Translations under genes and position numbers: made by a program
Notes under the pieces: model-generated
The model's database searches: none
Told to the model about the DNA's origin: nothing
What the model saw: only the letters and a program-made list of their open reading frames with translations
Virus record (IMG/VR): IMGVR_UViG_3300037488_001862
Location: 1-26,631 of that record
From: a virus
DNA length: 26,631 bases
Strand: one strand, 5' to 3'
In this document: piece by piece, positions 1 through 7,171 of the stretch
Layout of the letters: the number at the start of each line of letters is the position of its first letter
Position numbering within the stretch: the first letter of the stretch is position 1

Positions 1-3
1 TAT

Positions 4-58
4 AGGGGTAACCATCCAACCAACCCCCACCCCTCCTTAAATCGGTTAAAAAGGGGTA
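4..58. repeat. AGGGGTA direct repeat and small inverted repeat at left edge
   Basis: AGGGGTA occurs at 4-10 and 52-58. ACCCCT at 29-34 can also pair with AGGGGT at 52-57, and TTAA/TTAA segments lie inside that loop. No T-tract follows, so it is not a convincing terminator. It could belong to a control region or to the end of a gene left of the window. The rest of 1-130 shows no ORF that I can support. Confidence 0.25.
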
Positions 59-130
59 TATATGTAAAGTGCTGATAATCAATGAGTTATAAAAATGTGG
101 ATAAAATGTGTAAAATAGTTTATCAATTAT

Positions 131-161
131 TTGGAAATATGAGTAGTTTATCGTATCTTTA
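131..161 (+). promoter_or_regulatory. Candidate Bacteroidota-type promoter for the left plus-strand block
   Basis: TTG at 131-133 is followed after exactly 20 nt by TATCTTTA at 154-161. This resembles the Bacteroidota primary sigma consensus (-33 TTG, -7 TAnnTTTG) with one mismatch at the last base. Transcription would begin near 168, about 43 nt before the first ATG. A 7-bp stem (171-177 with 187-193, one G-T pair) lies in that leader. The promoter at 2149-2179 has the same 20-nt spacing, which supports both calls. Confidence 0.5.
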
Positions 162-210
162 TGGTATTAAAGGTTGAGGGTATTCTTCAACTTAAACAAA
201 AAACAACGTT

Positions 211-966
211 ATGAGTAAATCAAACAAAAGTGTTACACCTTTCACTATCAAAAAAGGTACATTTGATTTGAACGAATACAACAAATCGTATTCAAATTCA
301 CCATTGTATTCTTACATAGATGAGAATCTAAAAGAACTCCGTTCACAACTAACAATTCAAAATGATGTTGTTGGGTATGTAATGGATGATATGTATGATA
401 CTTCGGATATCAGAAACATAGATGTAGTAGAAACCTATTACATTGTTGGTGAGAAAGATGATTTCAATGTATGTGATATCAGAAAACCAATGTTAAGTAG
501 ATTGATTAGTGGGAACTTAGTTCAAAAGTTCACTCAGTATCTATCAGAAACACTTTACAATTTAGGTAATGAGGAACACCAAAAGTTATGTGATTCATTA
601 GATATCGTTTACGGAGGTGGGAGTGGTAACATACACAAATGTTATAGGTTAGTAGATACCTTATATTGGGAATACAATGATGATAAAACATTAGAAAGTA
701 ATTGGGATGTTAGAAATAAACTTATTGATGGATGGAGAGAAAGTACTCTATACAAAGATTGGTTAGAGTATGTGTACCATAAGGTAAAGGAGAAGTATGA
801 TATCACAAAGGTATTTGGTGAAGGGTTATTATTAACTGATTACCTAAAACACAAAAAGAAAGTGTTTGAGGGTACATTCAGTAGAGATTACGAATCCCTT
901 TTAGAGAGATACCTTAGAGATAAGAAAGAGATTTCTGATTTAGAAACCTATTTAGAAACCCTTTAA
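211..966 (+). CDS. Hypothetical phage protein, 251 aa, first gene of the left block
   Basis: I do not recognise this protein. It is soluble, rich in Asp, Glu, Tyr and Lys, with no signal peptide, membrane segment or nucleotide-binding motif that I can see. A Gly-rich turn (YGGGSGN) sits near residues 134-140, and the last 40 residues are strongly charged and probably helical. The ATG at 211 follows an A-rich leader (AAACAAAAAACAACGTT) without a Shine-Dalgarno sequence, as expected for Bacteroidota. It is the first of four co-directional genes behind the promoter at 131-161. Its position opposite the late operon suggests early or middle expression, which is an inference. Confidence 0.75.
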   Translation: MSKSNKSVTPFTIKKGTFDLNEYNKSYSNSPLYSYIDENLKELRSQLTIQNDVVGYVMDDMYDTSDIRNIDVVETYYIVGEKDDFNVCDIRKPMLSRLISGNLVQKFTQYLSETLYNLGNEEHQKLCDSLDIVYGGGSGNIHKCYRLVDTLYWEYNDDKTLESNWDVRNKLIDGWRESTLYKDWLEYVYHKVKEKYDITKVFGEGLLLTDYLKHKKKVFEGTFSRDYESLLERYLRDKKEISDLETYLETL

Positions 967-975
967 TAAAACATT

Positions 976-999
976 AGGGGAGTTGAAATACACTCCCCT
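976..999 (+). terminator. Hairpin between the first two genes, weak terminator or attenuator
   Basis: AGGGGAGT (976-983) pairs perfectly with ACTCCCCT (992-999) around an 8-nt loop. It begins 10 nt after the stop of the 251-aa gene and ends 16 nt before the ATG at 1016. The following bases (TATTAAAAC) are only weakly U-rich, so partial termination or mRNA end protection is likelier than full termination. Confidence 0.4.
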
Positions 1000-1015
1000 T
1001 ATTAAAACAAACAAT

Positions 1016-1411
1016 ATGAATAAGAATAAACAATATAGAGAGTACATAATTGAAAACATTAGGGTTAATAGAGTTCAATTAAACGAATTAAACGAAGGTG
1101 ATTGGGAAGAATTAGGATATAGTAGTGAGGAAGATATGGATGTTTGGATTACCAAATATAGATGGGTAGTTCGTACTTTAGAGGATTCATTAGAAACCTT
1201 TGATAAAATCTTTGAGGTAGATGATACGGATGATAGGGTATCATTCGCTAACGTAGAGGATGCATACGATTACTATTGGGACCAAAGTAGAAACCCAAAT
1301 GGTAATTGGGAAACTGAACAAGAACTTGATTTAGGTGAGATAGGGTTTTGTATTATGAAGGGATTCAAAGTAGATGAGTGGATGGAATGTAGAAACCGAA
1401 AAAATAAATAA
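1016..1411 (+). CDS. Hypothetical acidic phage protein, 131 aa
   Basis: The function is not recognised. The protein is very acidic and Trp-rich (a GDWEELGYSSEED segment near the N-terminus), suggesting a small soluble protein that might bind another protein or mimic DNA; that is only a guess. An in-frame TTG at 983 would add 11 residues, but it lies inside the 976-999 hairpin. The ATG at 1016 follows the A-rich leader AAAACAAACAAT, so I prefer it. The stop is 3 nt before the next ATG. Confidence 0.65.
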   Translation: MNKNKQYREYIIENIRVNRVQLNELNEGDWEELGYSSEEDMDVWITKYRWVVRTLEDSLETFDKIFEVDDTDDRVSFANVEDAYDYYWDQSRNPNGNWETEQELDLGEIGFCIMKGFKVDEWMECRNRKNK

Positions 1412-1414
1412 GTT

Positions 1415-1579
1415 ATGAAAACAATTAAGTTAGATATCAATTCAATTAGTGATGAGTGTTACAAACAATTACTAAAGGAGTTCAAACAAAAAGCTAAAGA
1501 GGAAGGTATAAATTGGGATGAGGTTGAAGAAGATTATCTTCAACTTTGGGAAGTTAAATGTGAGTTACAAAAAAATTAA
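1415..1579 (+). CDS. Small hypothetical protein, 54 aa
   Basis: This short ORF fills the space between its neighbours: 3 nt after the previous stop and 6 nt before the next ATG. It begins MKTIKLDINSISDECYKQ and ends VKCELQKN. It is charged and mostly helical in appearance (KQLLKEFKQKAKEEG), with two Cys. Its start shares the leader AATAAGTTATG with the next gene, which supports translation. The function is unknown. Confidence 0.65.
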   Translation: MKTIKLDINSISDECYKQLLKEFKQKAKEEGINWDEVEEDYLQLWEVKCELQKN

Positions 1580-1585
1580 TAAGTT

Positions 1586-1948
1586 ATGGAAGATAGAATA
1601 AAAGAATTAGAAGAAAGGATTGTATCCGTTGAACGTAGGTTTCAATCACTATGGAATACATTAAGTGATGAGGCACACAAAGAGATAGAGGGTGAGACCC
1701 GTAGGATGATTGAGAGTGACCCTAACTCATTCGTATATACACTTAAGTTTGTAGTTGAAACGGATAAGGGTAAGAAAGAGTTCCCTACGTTTGTGATTAA
1801 AGCGTGGAGTGAGAAGCAGGCGTACTACTTAGGGTTTCAGGATATCATATACCCCGCTTGTAAGAAGGCGCAGGATGAAGGTAAGATAAGGTACTTTAAA
1901 ACGTTCTCAAAGGAAGTAGAGGATGTTAGGTTAAATAAAAATAGTTAA
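1586..1948 (+). CDS. Hypothetical protein with N-terminal coiled coil, 120 aa
   Basis: Residues 1-20 form a probable coiled coil (MEDRIKELEERIVSVERRFQ), suggesting an oligomer. The remainder looks like a small alpha/beta domain (YTLKFVVETDKGKKEFPTFV, then KAWSEKQAYYLGFQDI). I cannot assign a family. It is the last gene of the left block: about 54 nt after its stop comes the strong terminator at 2003-2031. It shares the AATAAGTTATG start context with the 54-aa gene upstream. Confidence 0.7.
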   Translation: MEDRIKELEERIVSVERRFQSLWNTLSDEAHKEIEGETRRMIESDPNSFVYTLKFVVETDKGKKEFPTFVIKAWSEKQAYYLGFQDIIYPACKKAQDEGKIRYFKTFSKEVEDVRLNKNS

Positions 1949-2002
1949 TAAGTAATTGTTTTACTCACAATAATTGAGGTTTCTTCATTGTTCCTCAATG
2001 TT

Positions 2003-2031
2003 CCCCCGGTCTTTTCCACCGGGGGTTTTTT
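2003..2031 (+). terminator. Rho-independent terminator of the left block
   Basis: CCCCCGGT (2003-2010) pairs perfectly with ACCGGGGG (2018-2025) around a 7-nt loop and is followed by six T (2026-2031). It is very GC-rich for this region, a textbook plus-strand intrinsic terminator ending the 211-1948 block. Confidence 0.9.
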
Positions 2032-2035
2032 GTAA

Positions 2036-2060
2036 TAAAAAATCCTACCGAAGTAGGATT
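2036..2060 (-). terminator. Minus-strand terminator with UUCG tetraloop
   Basis: Read on the minus strand, AATCCTAC (2060-2053) and GTAGGATT (2048-2041) form a perfect 8-bp stem capped by C(UUCG)G, an exceptionally stable tetraloop, followed by TTTTATT. It abuts the plus-strand terminator at 2003-2031, so the two act back to back. The only transcription it could stop is late minus-strand transcription that has crossed the sigma factor gene. Confidence 0.75.
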
Positions 2061-2148
2061 AGTTATGGTGGGATGATATACGAAAAATAAAAATGGCAAT
2101 TTGTATAATAGAATATATAGGGTATCCCACCAATAATATATATACGAT

Positions 2149-2179
2149 TTGGTAATTTCAGAAATATTTCGTACCTTAG
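2149..2179 (+). promoter_or_regulatory. Candidate Bacteroidota-type promoter of the sigma factor gene
   Basis: TTG at 2149-2151, a 20-nt spacer, then TACCTTAG at 2172-2179 (consensus TAnnTTTG, one mismatch), followed by CA. Spacing and elements match the promoter at 131-161. The start of transcription would be near 2186, leaving an AT-rich leader of about 50 nt before the ATG at 2239. It suggests that host polymerase makes the phage sigma factor. Confidence 0.55.
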
Positions 2180-2238
2180 CAGTTACATATATAACAACCA
2201 TCAATTTGTTTGTTATTATTATATAAACTATAAGTTAC

Positions 2239-3093
2239 ATGCCACGCAAAAAGAATCCAAACAACAACTACTTTCACGAAGGAGTTGAAGAAGCAATCCA
2301 CCAATATAACATTGTGGAAACTGAAGGGGAGAAGAATAAGTTATTTACTATAATATACCCTGCTCTATTTAAAATAGCGGAGGTGTACTATAATAAGATT
2401 AAACCCACCTATATAGATGGTGAACCAATTGATATTCAATACGATTGTGTTGGGTACTTAACCGAAAGATTATTTAGAATCAAAGAAGGTAAAGGTAAAG
2501 CATTTTCCTATATGACGATATGTGCAAAAAACTATTATATCTTTCATAATCAAAGAGGATACACAGGTACAAAGAAAACACTTAAGTTAGATGTACTAAA
2601 TGAGAATTGGGATATTGCTGATGAGGATGATGGTAGAGCAGAACAAATGGAAGATAGTGCAAAACTATTAAACGCATTTGCTGATTACTTAGAAACTAAT
2701 TTAAAATCATTTCATACAGTACATACACGTAAAGCTGCTCCTATTGTGCAGGCCGTTGTAGATTTAATTCGTAATATAGATTCTATTGAAGATTTCAATC
2801 GTAGAAATATAATGAATAACTTATGTGAGATAAATGGATTAAAAATAGATAGACACTATATCACAAAGATGTTTAACAAATTTGAGGTACACTATATTAA
2901 TTTTAAAAGAGAATGGGATAAAGGAAAGTTAGTTTCAAACTTTGAAATGAAAGAGGAACTAACACAGGAAGAAATTGATTATTGTATTAAACATTATAAT
3001 ACACTTAGTGTTCGTACACTATCTAAAAAGTTTGGTGTTCAATCTTATGAGGTTCGTAAACAATTAGGTAAAGCAGGATTAATTAATGTTTAA
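2239..3093 (+). CDS. T4 gp55-like late-transcription sigma factor
   Basis: It probably directs host RNA polymerase to phage late promoters. The N-terminal half carries the pattern of the gp55-like family: a YFHEGVEEAIHQYN segment (residues 11-24), EKNKLFTIIYPALFKIAE (31-48) and the hallmark GKGKAFSYMTICAKNYYIF (84-102), equivalent to the sigma region 2 that binds polymerase and melts the -10 box. T4 gp55 is about 185 aa. This protein has 284 aa and ends in a probable helix-turn-helix (LSVRTLSKKFGVQSYEVRKQ), which could stand in for sigma region 4; that is inference. It has its own host-type promoter. Its stop overlaps the end of the opposing late operon by 4 nt. Confidence 0.8.
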   Translation: MPRKKNPNNNYFHEGVEEAIHQYNIVETEGEKNKLFTIIYPALFKIAEVYYNKIKPTYIDGEPIDIQYDCVGYLTERLFRIKEGKGKAFSYMTICAKNYYIFHNQRGYTGTKKTLKLDVLNENWDIADEDDGRAEQMEDSAKLLNAFADYLETNLKSFHTVHTRKAAPIVQAVVDLIRNIDSIEDFNRRNIMNNLCEINGLKIDRHYITKMFNKFEVHYINFKREWDKGKLVSNFEMKEELTQEEIDYCIKHYNTLSVRTLSKKFGVQSYEVRKQLGKAGLINV

Positions 3094-3416
3094 CTTATAC
3101 GATACGCCTTACCCTTCCAACTAAAACGTGTTACGGTATTGGTATCTAATGTTCTCCAATCTCCGCCGGGATAATCACCCTGTAAGTTCCACATACCTTC
3201 TGCAGCTTTTGTATCACTACCTCCAGCATTACCACCTACATACGCAGAACTATCCCAAAACATAGAGTATCTTCTATTGTTACCTTCGTTTGTTTTCCAC
3301 CATATATACATAGGTTCGTTAGATGATGTTTCACCTAACATCAATTCAAATTGATTACGTGATACTTCTTCAATAGCAAACTTAAGAATGTTTTTATGTA
3401 CTAAGTTATGATTCAT
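3090..3416 (-). CDS. Small protein with shared MNHNLVH leader, 108 aa; last gene of the late operon
   Basis: I do not recognise the body of this protein. It is rich in Trp and Gly toward the C-terminus (MWNLQGDYPGGDW), suggesting a compact beta-rich domain. Its first residues, MNHNLVHKNILKF, nearly repeat those of the upstream neighbour (MNHNLVHSKIIKF). Such a leader on two genes behind a capsid maturation protease could be a signal for packing into the prohead, as with T4 internal proteins; that is inference. Its ATG overlaps the end of the upstream gene by 11 nt, and its end overlaps the sigma factor gene tail to tail by 4 nt. Confidence 0.7.
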   Translation of the reverse strand: MNHNLVHKNILKFAIEEVSRNQFELMLGETSSNEPMYIWWKTNEGNNRRYSMFWDSSAYVGGNAGGSDTKAAEGMWNLQGDYPGGDWRTLDTNTVTRFSWKGKAYRIS

Positions 3417-3765
3417 TTAATAATCCTAATTGTCTAAGTTTATTTCTACTCCAACCTAATGCAGCTTTACCACCCCATGCATCATACATAAGTTTACCAC
3501 AACCATCTCCATAAGATTTAGATGATACTAAATCACCTTCATGTCTACTTAAAAATGAATACATTCTTTGGATTGTATCAACTGATATAGGTTCTCCATT
3601 AGCTAATTGATTAGCACGTTGTTTTCCAACCGGAGTTCCACAACTACCCCAACCATTTTTATCTGCATACTCTAATGCTCTCTTTGCATTTCCTTTCACA
3701 CCATCAGGGTAATCAGAATAAGATTCAAATTTAATAATTTTACTATGTACTAAATTATGATTCAT
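3406..3765 (-). CDS. Conserved phage protein with two-Cys GWGSCGTPVGK-type domain, 119 aa
   Basis: After a short leader (residues 1-13) comes a domain I know from many phages but cannot assign a function: YPDGVKGNAKRALEYADKNG, then GWGSCGTPVGKQRANQLANG, then DTIQRMYSFLSRHE and a CGKLMYDAWGGKAALGWS ending. In other phages, as I recall, this domain occurs near or fused to head maturation proteases. Here it follows the XkdF-type protease with a 1-nt overlap (TAATG), so the two are translationally coupled. The leader matches that of the next gene. Confidence 0.75.
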   Translation of the reverse strand: MNHNLVHSKIIKFESYSDYPDGVKGNAKRALEYADKNGWGSCGTPVGKQRANQLANGEPISVDTIQRMYSFLSRHEGDLVSSKSYGDGCGKLMYDAWGGKAALGWSRNKLRQLGLLNES

Positions 3766-4568
3766 TAATCAATTTTTATAGGAACACAATTTGGAACTTC
3801 TCTACCATCTGCATCAATCTTTGTACCAATTGCTTCGTAGCCATCCCAACAGGGATTTGGTTCTATGAATGTTTGTTTAGCGATTGAACCTGATACAGGT
3901 TCTCCTGCATAACTACTATCAACTGAAGGTTCTGATAACTCAACACCATCCATTAAAAGGGAATGTATAGTTGTTAATAACTTCTTTGCTTCCTCATCAG
4001 TTAAATCTTTTATTTCTTTTTGTAAATACGCAGGTTCTTTTGAGTTCTTAACTAACTGATGGGAAAATATCCCTTCAATTGAGAATCCCGATAGGATACC
4101 TGTTTTTACATACTCATTCCACACCTGCTCATTCTTAACGTGCATTGTACCAGCCCAAGTTCCTTTAGGTAATGATAAACCATACACTGCTGATTTATCT
4201 CTTTTAGTATCTTCTACTATCCATGATTCAACTAATGTGATATCATCAACAGGTTTTTGGTGTTCAATAGTTACTGCATCAGTATATTTCTTTTCCAAAT
4301 AGATTTCTGATAATCTTTTGATTGTTTCAGGTTTTATAAACACATGATAAGGATTACCCTCACCGTCCAACCTCAATATATTTTTATTTGGTATAAGGAT
4401 TGCACCTAATACTAATCTCTTTTCATCATCTAATTTAGCTAACTGAACTTTCTCCTTACCAAAGTAAATCCAATTACTTTCAATAGCGGGTTCAGTAACC
4501 ATTGATATTGCATAGATAAAATCATTTTCATCTTCTATCGTTAGCTCATATAGTAAATCTTCTTTCAT
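3765..4568 (-). CDS. XkdF-type phage prohead serine protease
   Basis: Probable head maturation protease of the XkdF/S78_2 family (herpes-assemblin-like fold), cutting scaffold and other prohead proteins during capsid maturation. Family segments seen: AISMVTEPAIESNWIYF (residues 20-36), KRLVLGAILIPNKNILR (50-66), VTIEHQKPVDD with candidate catalytic His103, LVESWIVED, LPKGTWAGTMHV, and GFSIEGIF with candidate Ser163. The C-terminus has the CWDGYEAIGTK and VPNCVPIK motifs common in these phages. The gene lies 12 kb from the capsid gene, an unusual place. A TATAAATA box 38 nt upstream suggests its own late promoter. Confidence 0.85.
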   Translation of the reverse strand: MKEDLLYELTIEDENDFIYAISMVTEPAIESNWIYFGKEKVQLAKLDDEKRLVLGAILIPNKNILRLDGEGNPYHVFIKPETIKRLSEIYLEKKYTDAVTIEHQKPVDDITLVESWIVEDTKRDKSAVYGLSLPKGTWAGTMHVKNEQVWNEYVKTGILSGFSIEGIFSHQLVKNSKEPAYLQKEIKDLTDEEAKKLLTTIHSLLMDGVELSEPSVDSSYAGEPVSGSIAKQTFIEPNPCWDGYEAIGTKIDADGREVPNCVPIKID

Positions 4569-4606
4569 AATACTTTAACAATTTAGTTGTGTTATTTAGT
4601 TATATA

Positions 4607-4614
4607 TATTTATA
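4607..4614 (-). promoter_or_regulatory. Candidate T4-like late promoter TATAAATA before the protease
   Basis: The minus strand reads TATAAATA from 4614 to 4607, exactly the T4 late -10 consensus recognised by gp55. It begins 2 nt after the stop of the tape measure gene and ends 38 nt before the protease ATG, within the only gap between them. The gap is very AT-rich, so chance is possible. Confidence 0.5.
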
Positions 4615-4616
4615 TA

Positions 4617-6386
4617 TTAGTACCCACCAAAGGTTGCGGCTACTGATGTTCTTCTATCTAAAGCTTGTTGTGAACTTATCTTACCACTTACTACATACGC
4701 CTCAATAGGTTTACCTGTTGCTCCACTTAACGTTTGTGCAATTTGTGCACCTGGTGTTGCTGCTTGCGTTCCACCTATTACAGGTGCCGCCGTAGCTGCT
4801 ATGGTTGGTGATGCAATATTTGCTCCTGCTCCACCACCACTATTACCTCCACCACCACTTGCGGATGCTGATGATTTCTTTGCTGATAATACTGCTGCGA
4901 TTTGTGCTGCAGATGTTGCACCAACTACTCCTATTTGTAATGCTGAGTTTATACCTAATTTAACTTTACCTGCTACTGCTCCAGCAATTGCTGCTTTACC
5001 TGCGGCTGCTTCTGCAATACCTAATGGTGCAGTTATTGGATTAAATAATTTTGGTATAGATGATAGTATAGCTGCTTCACCTGTTGCAATTGTTTTATTA
5101 AATTCTGCATTACCTGCAGCTTTGTTTAATAAGATTTGTCCAATTGATGCTGCTGCGTTAATAGCAATTTGTGCAACACCAAATATCTTTTGTGCAGTTG
5201 AACCTTGTTCAAACACACTATTCAATCCTGATACTACATTTGCTATATTAGTTCCTAAATCTACCCAACTTTGTCCAATTGCTTGATTAGCTGCAAATTC
5301 AGAATCTGCTCTATCTTGATTTAATTTTTTTATCTTTTCATATTGGTCAAATTGGAATTTAGCAAAATCATCTGCTAATTTCTTTTTCTCTGCATCAACT
5401 TTGAGTGCATCTTCATTTTCTTTATCTCTATATTTCTTATCAATTTCAGCTAATAACTTTGCTTGAGCTTCTTTAATTATTCCTATATCATCTCCGTATT
5501 TTGTTGCAAGATATATTAAAGTTGCGTAATGTTGATTTATTTTATATTCTTCTTGCTCTCTAGCAGATAATGTTTGTAGATAAGCTTCATACTGACCATC
5601 AGCTAATTCTTTTCTTTCTTGCTCTCTAATTTTCTTAGCTTCTTCAGCTGCTCTTTTTAAATCATCATTTTGCTCTTTTAGATTTTCTTTTTGAGTTTTG
5701 GTCATCTTTTTAGTTCCAGCCTCAAATCTTTGAACTGCTGAATCATAATTTGTACTAAATCCAGTTACACTTTCTTTAGCATCTGTCCAAGCTCCTTTAA
5801 AATCTCCTTTAAATAATTTTACAATTGATGAACCTAATTTACCTATTGATTGGAATACTGCGGTTACTGCTGAATATACTACTTCAAATGCTTTACTAAC
5901 GTATGGTAATGCATCAGTTGCTAATTGTATAAAACCATCTATTAATGGTTGTAATGCTTCCAATAAACCATTTAGAATCTTTTCTAATCCTATCATCAAT
6001 GGTTCAAACTTTTTAACTGCTTCTTCTGATTTACTAAATGCAGCAGCTAATCCAGCAACTAATGATACTATTAAACCAATACCAACTGCTTTAAATGCTG
6101 CACCAAATGATTTAGTTGCAATCTCTAATTTTCTAAATGCACCTGCTATTTGTCCAACGATACCTGGTGTATCTTCTAATTGGTCCGCAAATGATTTAGC
6201 ACCTACTTTTGCTTCTTCTAAAGCATCCTCAACATCTTTGATGCTTTTGGATAATTTTTTAAAATCTTCAGAACCAGCTGCAGTTTCTTTTAATTGCTTC
6301 TTAAGTTCTTTTAATAACTTAATGGATGGTTCTATGTTAGTTTCAACATCTACAATTATCTCCGTATTATATGAATTATCTGCCAT
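4617..6386 (-). CDS. Tape measure protein, 589 aa
   Basis: Likely tail tape measure, setting tail length and being ejected ahead of the DNA. It begins with a coiled-coil region (residues 17-70), has a hydrophobic membrane-like segment around 95-117 (AVGIGLIVSLVAGLAAAF), a long charged helical zone (about 225-345), a second Ala-rich hydrophobic region (about 395-500), a Gly/Ser hinge (SASGGGGNSGGGAG) and the C-terminal motif AYVVSGKISSQQALDRR. I recognise this C-terminus from tape-measure-like proteins of Bacteroidota phages. At roughly 0.15 nm per residue it would fit a tail of about 90 nm. A 49-aa ORF directly precedes it. The chaperone-like genes, normally its neighbours, are 20 kb away. 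Confidence 0.75.
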   Translation of the reverse strand: MADNSYNTEIIVDVETNIEPSIKLLKELKKQLKETAAGSEDFKKLSKSIKDVEDALEEAKVGAKSFADQLEDTPGIVGQIAGAFRKLEIATKSFGAAFKAVGIGLIVSLVAGLAAAFSKSEEAVKKFEPLMIGLEKILNGLLEALQPLIDGFIQLATDALPYVSKAFEVVYSAVTAVFQSIGKLGSSIVKLFKGDFKGAWTDAKESVTGFSTNYDSAVQRFEAGTKKMTKTQKENLKEQNDDLKRAAEEAKKIREQERKELADGQYEAYLQTLSAREQEEYKINQHYATLIYLATKYGDDIGIIKEAQAKLLAEIDKKYRDKENEDALKVDAEKKKLADDFAKFQFDQYEKIKKLNQDRADSEFAANQAIGQSWVDLGTNIANVVSGLNSVFEQGSTAQKIFGVAQIAINAAASIGQILLNKAAGNAEFNKTIATGEAAILSSIPKLFNPITAPLGIAEAAAGKAAIAGAVAGKVKLGINSALQIGVVGATSAAQIAAVLSAKKSSASASGGGGNSGGGAGANIASPTIAATAAPVIGGTQAATPGAQIAQTLSGATGKPIEAYVVSGKISSQQALDRRTSVAATFGGY

Positions 6387-6389
6387 AGT

Positions 6390-6539
6390 TTATTTTTTAC
6401 TTTTAAACTTTCTTATTAGTAACTGCTTTAATTCTCTCCAAGTAGATGGATATTTGTACTTACCTTTAGCAATATCAATATCTTCAGATACCCCATAGAA
6501 TTCGTTTATATTCAATAAATCAATTATATTCTTTATCAT
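6390..6539 (-). CDS. Small hypothetical protein, 49 aa, directly before the tape measure
   Basis: This short ORF starts MIKNIIDLLNINEFYGVSED and ends LKQLLIRKFKSKK. Its stop is 3 nt before the tape measure ATG (TAA ACT ATG), and it fills most of the 185-nt space between the methyltransferase and tape measure genes. It has an acidic-aromatic first half and a basic tail. Position suggests a tail assembly helper, but nothing in the sequence shows that. Confidence 0.55.
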   Translation of the reverse strand: MIKNIIDLLNINEFYGVSEDIDIAKGKYKYPSTWRELKQLLIRKFKSKK

Positions 6540-6571
6540 ATACTATTTAACACTTTATTTTTATTTTATGA

Positions 6572-7171
6572 TTAAGGGTTCAATTGGAACAAAATCATAC
6601 ACTTATCGTTATAATGAGGGTATCCTTCCTGACAATCCTCATTTATTAGATATATAGGATTTAACTGAAATGGGGGTATCATAAGGTTAATACACTTCCA
6701 ACCACCATTCTCCACATCAGGGTTCATATCCCACTTCGTAAAGGATGTAGCTAGGAGGTATTTTGAACCACTCTCCTGACAGTTTCTCAATGCGAGTGAT
6801 ACATTATCATTACTTAGGTGTCCTAAGCAATCCCTAACGAATATAAGGTCCACTTTAGGTAGGGTATCATTTATCAAATCCAACACCCTAAAATCAACAT
6901 TTGTATAGTTTGCTTTATTTAATCCTATTAATGGTTCTACTATATCTGCTCCTATATAAGAAGCACCACATAAATCCACATCTTTCATCCAATTCCAATC
7001 TCCGCATGGGATATCTAAAATTGATTTAATACCAAACTTTTGTAATAATACAGGTAACTCTCTACGAATCACTTTTGTATTTTGCATTTCACTTCCACCA
7101 CCACTCACACTTTCAGGTGAGCACCATAGATTCTTTTCGTAAATCTCCGTAAACTTTTCTTTTACACTCAT
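6572..7171 (-). CDS. Class I SAM-dependent methyltransferase, 199 aa
   Basis: Probable Rossmann-fold methyltransferase. Motif I is SILDIPCGDWNWM (about residues 50-62), followed by the acidic strand end YIGADI (72-77), NVDFRVLDL (91-99) and PKVDLIFVRDCLGHLS (105-120), a pattern I know from a small-methyltransferase family in phages and bacteria. The substrate cannot be read from the sequence. The gene overlaps the glycosyltransferase gene by 4 nt (ATGA), which suggests they act together, perhaps on a glycan. A role in DNA modification is less likely, since no target recognition region is present. Confidence 0.8.
   Translation of the reverse strand: MSVKEKFTEIYEKNLWCSPESVSGGGSEMQNTKVIRRELPVLLQKFGIKSILDIPCGDWNWMKDVDLCGASYIGADIVEPLIGLNKANYTNVDFRVLDLINDTLPKVDLIFVRDCLGHLSNDNVSLALRNCQESGSKYLLATSFTKWDMNPDVENGGWKCINLMIPPFQLNPIYLINEDCQEGYPHYNDKCMILFQLNP

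Noticed and set aside
983-1015. TTG start at 983 for the 131-aa protein
   Set aside because: The codon sits at the hairpin 976-999, and the ATG at 1016 has the A-rich leader typical of this genome.
1995-2204. Minus-strand ORF of 69 aa over the terminators and sigma promoter
   Set aside because: It runs through two clear hairpins and a promoter, has no plausible start context and an unlikely composition.
4801-5286. Plus-strand 161-aa ORF, Ala/Pro-rich
   Set aside because: It is the antisense shadow of the Ala/Gly-rich tape measure C-terminal region; low complexity mirrors the codons of the real gene.
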